From Maylandia zebra (Eukaryota; Chordata; Actinopteri; Cichliformes; Cichlidae), in contig NC_135176.1 in the NCBI RefSeq assembly GCF_041146795.1, forward strand, positions 17,247,786 through 17,311,785: a stretch of 64,000 bases of DNA, given 5' to 3'. Below the pieces are notes generated by a model. The model did no database searches. It worked only from the letters and a program-made list of their open reading frames with translations, and was not told the origin of the DNA. Positions 50,326 to 60,421 of the stretch are shown here, piece by piece (the stretch's first letter is position 1; each line of letters opens with the position of its first letter). Made by a program: the position numbers and the translations under genes.

Positions 50326-52880
50326 ACTGAGGGGAAGATGTCGCCGCCACCACCAACTCCTGCTTTAAAAAGCAATGTCACATATTTCTTGCAGAGAAAA
50401 AGTTGCAACATGCCTGCACACTTCCCAGAGGCTCCATGTCCACAAATTAATTTCCTGTTCATTTTGTCTGTAAATACTTCAAGGATTTAATGTCCAGAAA
50501 TGATATTAAGAACGAACTTCCAAAACATGCAATTTTAATGTTTTCAAAGACAAAATTGGCTAGATATCACAAAAACTACTGACTACTGCAAGAACAGAAA
50601 CCATAATTACTGAAACGGCAGTGAGTTCTTGGATTACTTCTATTTTTAAAAACAATCAAGCAGGTAAACATATCTCATATAGAGACTTTCAAATACTTGC
50701 GTTTTTTTTTTTTTTAAAGAATGTGAGACAGCCTCTGCTCAACTATACACCTGCAAAGTTAGATGACTACATCTTGTACAGTCGCGTTGCTGTTACATGG
50801 CTAAATAGGTCCATAGACAGACATGCATATATCAAAAACACCTAAACAATCAATTAGGCATGTCTATATTTTGTCATTCTTGGTTTGTCTAACTTTAACT
50901 TTCCATAAAGCTGAGCTATAATGCTTCTCTCCACCTCATGTTTTTATTCTCGGACTCTACTAGAGTAGCTTTGCATGATTCTGTCTGAAACAAGCTGTTT
51001 TAGTTTGAGGTTTGAGATGGGCTTTATCAGCAGATGGGCAGTGTTGCGCTTCTCACAGAGCTGCGTGCCTGAAAATCAATAATTCAATTTTGGTACCTAA
51101 AAATTTCAGCTTAATAACTTGAAATGTCAAGTTATTGAGGGAAACAGAGTGCTTTAGGCAGCTAGAAGCCTGAGCTATTAGCGCATGGGAATTATTTGCA
51201 CAAACACTTGGCTAAATTTGTGATTAGTATCAATGTCACAGTAAAAAAAAAAGTTTGTGTGTGTGTGTGTGTATGAATGACATAGATTAGGTATAAGCAT
51301 AATAGTTTACTCTGATTGGCTTAGAGCCTAAAACTAACCAACTATCGACAGGAAAAAATGAACAGGAAATTAACCCCTGGCTCAAAGGCCTTTTAGCTCT
51401 ATTCCCCAAGTGTATCTTCACAGCCTGTCAGTCTTAAATTGTTTTGGCAATGCAGATGGGCAACACTCAGTATCCAGCAAACAAGGCAACGCAATGAAGA
51501 TTCCCTGTTTCCTGAAAGGAACATGATGCTTTATGAGTAAAAAAAAAATGCTCAGGTCTTTCCTTGAACAACGTTGCATGTTCGTGTGCTCTGAAAATGA
51601 TCTTCTTGTCACTGCCTTACAATATTCATCAGCGAACTCTGCAGAAACTTCAGGAATGTGTTGTTTTAAAAGGAACTGCTTATCATTCTCATTCTGCACC
51701 TTATCAGTCTGACATGATCACTGCACAATTAAAATTATTCTTATCATTGTTTTTTTTATTTTTATTTCTATTTAGCCATAAGATGAGTTTACGTATATGC
51801 AAGTTGTTTCATTTTGGGATCCAAAGACAAGCATCAAAAAGCACAGTAGTTAAAAAAAAAAGGCTAAATATCTGAACCAGCTCCCCTTCACCCTAAAGTC
51901 GGAGCCCTACTAGCAAAACAAAATAATAGTAACTAGTCCTTGCACTTTCGTATATTCATACCTACAATTCACTGTAGTTGTGCATATGCACATTTACACG
52001 TATGTATATATTTATACATATATATATATATGGATTTGGTGTCTATATAGCCTACATATTCCAGCACTTAAACAGAAACAAGGTCACGCCAAGTAGTTAA
52101 CTGAATGAATGAAACATCAGTGGAACAAAGTTGTAATAAGTACATATTATTTGCTGTATTCTTTTTTTTTCCTTTTTGCAAAAGAATTTATTTATTTACA
52201 AATTTCTTTTCTACATAATTTGTTTGACAAATTATTTTTCTAATTGGTCGGTTTGAACCTTCTCCTCCTCTTTGCCAAACTTAGCTATACCATTGTAACT
52301 TGTAGCACTCAAAGCTGTTTTCTGTTTTTGACTCTTCCCGGTCAAACAGTGACGTTTCCTTCTGCCAAAACCTATTGTTGTAAGTTGCTGTTGAACATTG
52401 CACAGAATACAAATAATGAGAGTTATATAGTTTGCAAGAGTAATATATGCCTCTATGTATAGTTCATTTTGACATAATCAGAACGTGTACTGTATATTAC
52501 AATCATATTCCTGTTGTAGCTGACAAGCACTTTTATCGTGGATTTTCCAGGATTTGTATTCATTTGCTCTGTAGTTCAATGTTTAGAGGTTTTTGTTTTT
52601 TTGTGCGTGTGGCTCTTACAAAAACACCAGCTAATATGCAGTGACACAAAATCATCTCTCACCTGTGTTTTAGAAATACTGTCTGTCCCCCAGTACTGAC
52701 TCATTCTGATTTTCCATCTGCATTTCCTATTTATTGGAAAACTGACAGATTGAGCTAAACTTCCCTTCTCACTAGACTGTATTTATTCTTTTTGTTGTTG
52801 CTTTTAACTGTCAAAAGACATGTGGGGGGAAAACTGAAGCACACAGTATTAATAAAATGACATCAACTTTTGTGTATACA
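50326..52880 (+). other. trim3: trim3 3' untranslated region
   Basis: AT-rich sequence after the TAG stop with no coding exons. It is closed by AATAAA at 52851-52856, followed by a GT-rich element (TTTTGTGTATACAACTGTGT). Length about 2.5 kb, normal for neuronal TRIM genes. Several TGTA-type motifs (for example TGTATATA) could bind Pumilio proteins, but this is not shown. Confidence 0.6.
52851..52856 (+). promoter_or_regulatory. trim3 polyadenylation signal
   Basis: Canonical AATAAA with a downstream GT-rich stretch. Confidence 0.55.
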
Positions 52881-52899
52881 ACTGTGTACTACAAGAGGC

Positions 52900-54437
52900 C
52901 ATTTACAAGTAATCAGTCCGTTCATGTATCACGGGGAAGGTATGATTGTAAATTAAAGAATGACTAAACTACTGCAAATTGCCTGCTTTGTATAACTAAA
53001 CTTTAGTTTATGTATTATACAGTAGACTCATTTTTACAGTGAATTTTCAGTTGTTTTCCTTTGTTTCTTGGCCAGATTAGATATCAGCATCTCTCTTCAT
53101 GCCTACTTTGCCTACTATGCCAGTTGTTTTTTTTTTTCCTGATGTCCTCTTTTTCTATTGTTCTATTGTCAAATAAGATACAATGTCACTTGCCTGCTTC
53201 TTGGCTTCTACTGGCTTGGCATTTGCAATAATGTTAAAAGAACTCGACATCACTGGGACTTAAGACATGAGAATCATATTCTCACGGCTTTTTTTTTGCA
53301 CAGAAAAATGTTACTTAATACTTTATAAAACACATTTACAATACACTGACACGAAGCCTCTCAAGAGACCTTTGTATAAATCAAATGAGTCATAACAGCC
53401 CGGCCTTTCCAGTTTCTTGCAAGACACCCCAGCAGCCAATAACTTTTAAGCATTTGATGAATCAGTCTCTGCTGGTGTATAACAAGTGTTTGCTACACAC
53501 CAGGCATTCAGTGGTGCAGTGTATAAATAGATTCTTAAATATAAGGTTAGATTAAAACTATCTCCTGGTAAAGCTATTTAAAAAAGATTGGCTAGAGTGA
53601 ATAAATATTAACCTCTAACCTTTAAAATAAATAAATAAAGAAAATAATAATCATAATAATATCAGCTTAATCTGAATAAAACCCTGCCAGAAGAAAACTT
53701 TAATCAGCAATGGTTCTCTGAAGTATTACTTCAAGTATGCATGTGATTGTCAACCTAAACACATTTGTATGGCCGTCATGAAACCCAAATTATTTTAAGT
53801 CAAGAACAAGTAAGAGTCATCATCAAAGAAAGGAGGACACAATAAGAACAGCCTTCTCACCTCTTCCTTAAATGTTCTTGCAGAATGAAATTAGCAATAC
53901 CACACCCAATTTCAAGATTAGGGAACGGAAGGATGAAAATGGCAAGCAGCCTGTTTTGTTAGTAGAATGAACCAAAGCTATTAGCATTTTTATCAGCTGG
54001 ATGTAATAACTCAGCGTAAATGAAAGCTGATGAAAACGATACAGTCATGGTAAACAAAAATGACCTTTAAATTTAAAAAGTGTAAGTCTTAAAAGTAAAA
54101 CCTCAGATAAACTACAAAATGGCCTTCCACCCAACCGCAGGAACAGCATGGGGAAAACATAAGTACACACTTAATGCTTTCATAGGAATTAAGGGGTCAT
54201 ACAAAAGTTTTAAAAGTCTGGAGAGTCTGTTAGGTCATTTCCACTGCGGTAAAGTGAGCCGTCATTTGTGAGCCGCGGTCAAGCCAGCCGCCTCCTATCC
54301 GCCGCATAAATTTCCTTGCGCTTTTACACCAGTCTTTACGGTAGCGCCTTTTCGCTTTATATCCTGATTGAAAGCCTAGACTCGCGCGCACACGCACGCG
54401 CGTGAACAGTCACACGCACGCGCGCACACAAATTATA
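52900..54437. other. intergenic sequence with a small CpG-rich patch
   Basis: No gene is recognised. From 54240 to 54430 CpG density rises sharply (GCCGCGG, CCGCCGC, GCGCGCAC runs), ending in a mixed CG/CA repeat at about 54383-54430. This abuts the start of the satellite array and could be a decayed promoter or simple-sequence DNA. Confidence 0.35.
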
Positions 54438-56430
54438 ATGGAACAGCTCAATACAGCCATCGTGACAGTCTGGTTGCATATTCAAAAATTCATTAAAAAT
54501 CATTCTTAAAAGTTGATGCCAAGCTTTCAACACAATCCTCTTCTCGGACACCTACTTTACCTCTGGGCCAGTTTTTACCCAGATTTACTGTAATATTACT
54601 CAGAAATCACAGTAAACTCATATTCAGTGCAATACAGTCAATGCACTACAATTATGTTTATTTCAAAAATTCATTAAAAGTCATCCTGAATAGTTGAGGT
54701 CCAACTTTCAACACATCCCTCCTCTGGGACACCTACTGTACCTGTGTGCCAATTTTCATCCAGATTTACTGTAGAATTCCTCAGAAATTAAAGGGTACTT
54801 GTATTCAATGCAATACAGTCAATACAATAGAATTATGTCAATTTTCAGAAATTCATTAAAAGTCATCCTGAGTAGTTGATGTCCAACTTTCAACACATCC
54901 CCCTCTGGGACACCTACTGTACCTGTGTGCCAAGTTTCATCCAGATTTACTGTAGATTTCCTCAGAAATTAAAGGGTACTTGTATCCAATGCAGTCAGCC
55001 AATACAATTTAATTATGTCAATTTTCAAAAATTCATGAAAAATCATCCTGAGTAGTTGATGTCCAACTTTCAACACATCCCCCCTCTGGGACACCTACTG
55101 TACCTGTGTGCCAGGTTTCATCCAGATTTACTGTAGAATTCCTCAGAAATTAATGGAAATATTTATTCAATCTAATACAGCCAATGCACTACAAATGTGT
55201 CAATTTTCAAAAATTCATTAAAAATCATCCTGAGTAGTTGATGTCCAACTTTCAACAGATTCCTTCTCTGGGACACCTACTGTACCTGTGTGCCAGGTTT
55301 CATCCAGATTTACTGTAGAATTCCTCAGAAATTAATGGAAATATTTATTCAATCTAATACAGCCAATGCACTACAATTGTGTCAATTTTCAAAAATTCAT
55401 TAAAAATCATCCTGAGTAGTTGATGTCCAACTTTCAACACATCCCTTCTCTGGGACACCTATTGTACCTGTGTGCCAATTTCCATCCAGATTTACTGTAG
55501 AATTCCTCAGAAATTAAAGGAAACTTATATTCAATTCAATACAGTCAATACAATAGAATTATGTCAATTTTCAAAAATTCATTAAAAATCATCCTGAGTA
55601 GTTGATGTCCAACTTTCAACACATCCCTCCTCTGGGACACCTACTGTACCTGTGTGCCAAGTTTCAGCCAGATTTACTGTAGAATTCCTCAGAAATTAAA
55701 GGGTACTTGTATCCAATGCAGTCAGCCAATGCAATTTAATTATGTCAATTTTCAAAAATTCCTTAAAAATCATCCTGAGTAGTTGATGTCCAACTTTCAA
55801 CAGATTCCTTCTCTGGGACACCTACTGTACCTGTGTGCCAGGTTTCATCAAGATTTATTGTAGAATTCCTCAGAAATTAATGGAAACATTTATTCAATCT
55901 AATACAGCCAATGCACTACAATTGTGTCAATTTTCAAAAATTCCTTAAAAATCATCCTGAGTAGTTGATGTCCAACTTTCAACACATCCCTCCTCTGGGA
56001 CACCTACTGTACCTGTGTGCCAAGTTTCAGCCAGATTTACTGTAGAATTCCTCAGAAATTAAAGGAAACTTATATTCAATTCAATACAGTCAATACAATA
56101 GAATTGTGTCAATTTTCAAAAATTCATTAAAAATCATCCTGAGTAGTTGATGTCCAACTTTCAACACATTCCTCCTCAGGGACACCTACTGTACCTGTGT
56201 GCCAGGTTTCATCCAGATTCACTGTAAAATTCCTCAGAAATTAAAGGACATTTATATGCAATTCAATACAGCCAATACACTACAATTATGGAAATTTCAA
56301 AAATTCATTAAAAATCATCCATAATAGTTGAGGTCCAACTTTCAACACTTTCTTACTCTGGGCGTCCTACTGTACCTCTGGGCCAAGTTACATCTCAATT
56401 CACTGTAATCTTTATCAAAAATTGAAAGAA
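54438..56430. repeat. tandem array of about eleven 181-182 bp monomers
   Basis: The landmark CTCTGGGACACCTACTGTAC recurs at 54722, 54903, 55084, 55266, 55448, 55630, 55811 and 55993, with a variant at 56175 and 56356, so spacing is 181 or 182 bases every time. A diverged first unit has its landmark near 54543. Other shared blocks are AAAATTCATTAAAAATCATC, AGTAGTTGATGTCCAACTTT and CATCCAGATTTACTGTAGAA. The end units share features with each other (GAGGTCCAACTTTC, TACCTCTGGGCCA) that central units lack, as expected when the middle of an array is homogenised. No ORF and no spacers as in CRISPR. Family unknown to me. Confidence 0.93.
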
Positions 56431-56679
56431 CAATTATATGTCAATGCTGGATGTGTGTCCTTTCAAAGTGACACTAAATAACAGAACTCAGGCACATCAG
56501 GGAATAATCCAAAAGGCGGATTTATTAAACAAAAACAACATACAAAATATCTCTAACCCATACTACATAACCTAAAAAGAAACAAAGGGACACTTAGAAG
56601 CACAAGGAAACAATACTGAAAGGGCAAGAGACACAGTCCAAACATAATCCACAACTAAAATGCCAAAAGAACAAGTCAT

Positions 56680-58785
56680 CCCACATAGCAGACGGGTCTT
56701 GCCTGGATCTGGTGTCAAGCCGGCACTGCTGGCTGACTTCTGGCATGGTAAGATGGCACTGTTTATGTGATGGCATGCCACATTTGGCCTGATTGGGTGA
56801 ATGTGACATGTTGTATAGAGCACTTTGAGTAATATGGGTGAGTAAAAAAGTGCTGTATAAGAATCAGTCCATTCACTGTCTGAACAGAGTTTCGTCATGT
56901 TACTTTTGCACTATTATGTTCCAGCACATGTTGTTATTACATGGCTTACATGGCTAAGGTACACATTAGGCTGACATCTGGGGCCAGAGCTGAAACTGTT
57001 CTGGGCCAGCACAGGGCCAGCAGTGTGTCTGCAACTGGCCTTGTGCTGGCTCATCAGAATCAGAATCAGAATCAGAATGGGGTTTATTGCCAAATGTTGA
57101 GCAGGTTTACAACATTAGGAAATTGCTGCGGTGCTTCAGTGCAAACATGGTGTCATAAATAACACTTAAATAGACATGGAAAAAATAAAAGTAGGGATAA
57201 GAATTAAAAGTGCTACGTGGAAAGATATGTGCATGCGATATACATGAGATATATACATGAGAGTAAGAATTAAGAGTGCTACGTTGAAAGATATATACAT
57301 GAGTGCAGGTGGTGATCAGTGCCAAACATGGAATGATACAGTGAACACAGCGTAGGGTCATGTGTTAGTGGCGGGGACAGTCATATGGTTATTGTTCATG
57401 TGTCCAACAGCAGAGGGGGAGAAACTGTTCTTATGGCGAGAGGTTCTGGTGCGAATGGACCGGAGCCTCCTGCCTGAGGGGAGCAGGTCAAACAGACTGT
57501 GTCCAGGGTGAGAAGGGTCAGCTGAGATCCGAGCTGCACGCCGCAATGTCCTGGAGGTGTACAGGTCCTGCAAAGATGGGAGTCTGCAGCCAATCACCTT
57601 CTCAGCAGAGCGCACAACACGCTGCAGTCTCTGTTTGTCCCTGATAGTGGCTCCAGCGTACCACACGGTGATGGAGGAGGTGAGGATGGACTCAATGATT
57701 GCAGTGTAGAACTGCATCATCGTCCGTGTTGGCAGGTTGAATTTCTTCAGCTGCCTCAGGAAGTACATCCTCTGCTGGGCTTTCTTGATGACGGAGGTGA
57801 TGGTGGGCTCCCACTTCAGGTCCTGGGTGATGGTGGTACCCAGGAAGCGGAATGAGTCCACAAGGGTGATGGGGGTGTCAGTCAGGATGATGGGGGGGAG
57901 TGGGGCTGTGTGCTTCCTGAAGTCCACAATAATCTCCACTGTCTTCTGGGCATTCAGCACCAGGTTGTTGTGGCTGCACCAGGACACCAGACGTTCAACC
58001 TCCCTCCTGTAGGCAGACTCGTCACCGTCCGAGATGAGTCCAATAACGGTGGTGTCATCTGCAAACTTGATTAGCTTGACAGACTGGTGGGTGGAGGTGC
58101 AGCAGTTGGTGTACAGGGAGAAGAGCAGAGGAGAGAGAACACAGCCCTGAGGGGAGCCGGTGCTGATGGTCCGGGAGTCCGAGACATTCTTTCCCAGCCT
58201 CACATGCTGCTTCCTGTCCGTCAGGAAGTCAGTGATCCACCGGCAGATGGGATCAGGCACATTCATCTGGGAAAGCTTGTCTCGGAGATGGTCTGGAAGG
58301 ATGGTGTTGAAGGCAGAGCTGAAGTCCACAAACAGGATCCTGGCGTAGGTTCCTGGGGAGTCCAGATGCTGCAGGATGAAGTGTAGGGCCATGTTGATGG
58401 CGTCGTCTACAGACCTGTTGGCTCTATATGCAAACTGCAGGGGGTCCAGGAGGGGGGCCGTGAGGGTCCTGAGGTGGGAGAGAACTAGGCGCTCAAAGGA
58501 CTTCATGACCACAGATGTCAGAGCCACGGGTCTGTAGTCATTTAGTCCAGTGATCCTAGGTTTCTTGGGGACAGGGATTATGGTGGAGGACTTGAAGCAG
58601 GCAGGCACATGACATGCCTGCAGTGAGGAGTTGAAAATGCCAGAAAACACTGGGGCTCATGTGTGGGCCACCTCTGGTAAACCAGATCTGGGCCACCATA
58701 GGGCCGTCATTCTTTGCGGTACGCAGGCCATGTGTAAGCACATTGTGTGGGACAGATCCAGGCCATACCAATTTTGCTATGTGGG
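56680..58785. mobile_element. DNA-transposon relic split by an L2 insertion
   Basis: The left end CCCACATAGCAGACGGGTCT, then CCTGGATCTG, is mirrored at the right end (inverted: CCCACATAGCAAAATTGGTA, then CCTGGATCTG). Inside both flanks are GGCC-rich blocks (CTGGGCCAGCACAGGGCCAG and CAGATCTGGGCCACCATAGG). A SINE tail remnant lies at about 56815-56875 (GAGCACTTTGAGTAATATGG and TGTATAAGAATCAGTCCATT). Superfamily not assigned. Confidence 0.45.
57051..58655 (-). mobile_element. 5'-truncated L2-like LINE with open RT frame
   Basis: The minus strand ORF at 57358-58650 (430 codons) spans most of the reverse transcriptase: [68 protein letters not shown], the catalytic [12 protein letters not shown] (near residue 192) and [14 protein letters not shown], then a C-terminal thumb region. 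The 3' end carries a CTGATT hexamer-type tail (AATCAG repeats at about 57053-57077 on the + strand). The endonuclease is missing. An Asp common after YTN is Cys here (YTNCC). Possible short target duplication GGCTCAT on each side. Confidence 0.88.
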
Positions 58786-59149
58786 AGGAATTATGTAAAA
58801 ATAGAAACATCATAAAAATGAAAATGAACATAAAGTAAAATGTACTGAAAAGAACATCAGTATGGCCATCATTATTTGCTTGGAAAGTCTAAAGTTCCAT
58901 GGCTTTGAACAGCCAGAGAACGCAATGCCCAGCTTAGAATGACTAAAAGTAACTTCTTTTAACATTCTGTCATTCTGCTTCTATATCAAAAATCCACTAA
59001 AAATAGTCATTTGAAAAAAAATATTCGCCACTTTTCATCAGTTTGGGTTCCTCTGTTTATAGCAATTTTTAGAAAAGAACCCAATACCTTTGTCACTATA
59101 CAGTTGTACAGTGAGATACAGAGCATCTCCTACTCATTGCAAACATGCT

Positions 59150-59947
59150 GGGAGGGTGGCTCTATCCGCCTTAGTGCAGCTGCTGTACCATACTGTGATG
59201 CAGTAAGTTAGTAGGCTCTCAATGGGCGAGTGGTGGAAGGGTGAGCTGTAGTCCACAAAGAGCATTCTGGCGTAGCTCTGCCGCTGTTCTAGGTGACTCA
59301 GCACCGAGTGGAGGGTGATGGCATCTTCTGTGAATCTGTTTGCACGGTATGCAAACTGGTGGGTGTCGAATTCTGGGGGGAGGTAATCCTTGGTGTGCTG
59401 AAGGACTAGTCTCTCAAAGCATTTCATGATTACCGGTGTGAGGGCCACAGGGCAATAATAGTTCAGGCTGGTGATGGGAGACTTCTTTGGTACTGGGATG
59501 ATTGTGGCTGATTTTAGACAGGATGGGATGGCTGCTTCATCCAGTGAGAGGTTGAAGATTCTGGTGGAGATGAGGGTGAGCTGGTGGGCACATGGTCTTA
59601 GCACTTTACCACGTATTCCGTCTGGACGCCTTCCTGGGGTTCACTGCTAGGAACACTCATCTGACATCGTGCTCCGTTACAGTGAATGGAGCAGTGCAGG
59701 AACCAGGTGAGGATGAGGATGGGAGCAGGGCTGAGGCAGATGAATGCTGCTGTTGTGGTGTTTCAAAGCGGGCAAAGAAGCTGTTTATGTCCTCTGCTAG
59801 CTGCACACTCAGGTTTTCTGTTTTCACAGTTCTGCCTCTGTGGTTTATGATGTCTATTATTCCATGCCATGTGTTGTTGCTGGACAGGTGGGACCCCTTT
59901 TCAGGTCAGCTCGAGCAGACCTGTACAGAGCTCTGTCAACAGACCTA
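59150..59947 (-). pseudogene. older L2-like LINE fragment with internal deletion
   Basis: The minus strand frame at 59134-59604 encodes [52 protein letters not shown] and [10 protein letters not shown]. It then jumps straight to [15 protein letters not shown], a motif that normally lies about 170 residues later. The RT catalytic block (QGCVLSP, FADD) is therefore deleted. L2-like sequence continues in broken frames to about 59945, where the Tc1-like element begins. Confidence 0.75.
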
Positions 59948-60245
59948 CAGGGAGTGCAGAATTATTAGGCAAGTTGTATTTTTGAGGAATAATTTTATTA
60001 TTGAACAACAACCATGTTCTCAATGAACCCAAAAAACTCATTAATATCAAAGCTGAATGTTTTTGGAAGTAGTTTTTAGTTTGTTTTTAGTTTTAGTTAT
60101 TTTAGGGGGATATCTGTGTGTGCAGGTGACTATTACTGTGCATAATTATTAGGCAACTTAACAAAAAACAAATATATACCCATTTCAATTATTTATTTTT
60201 ACCAGTGAAACCAATATAACATCTCCACATTCACAAATATACATC

Positions 60246-60356
60246 TCAGAATCAGAATCAGAATCAGAATCGTGTTTATTGGCCAAGTATATGTGCAGAC
60301 ACATACAGGGAATTTGGTTCTGGTAGATGGTGGCTCTCAAGCACAGCAATGTAAAT

Positions 60357-60421
<65 letters not shown>

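Noticed and set aside
54438-56430. Regular repeats with variable segments, superficially CRISPR-like
   Set aside because: Whole 181-182 bp units are homologous throughout, including the variable part, and the genome is vertebrate; this is a satellite-type array.
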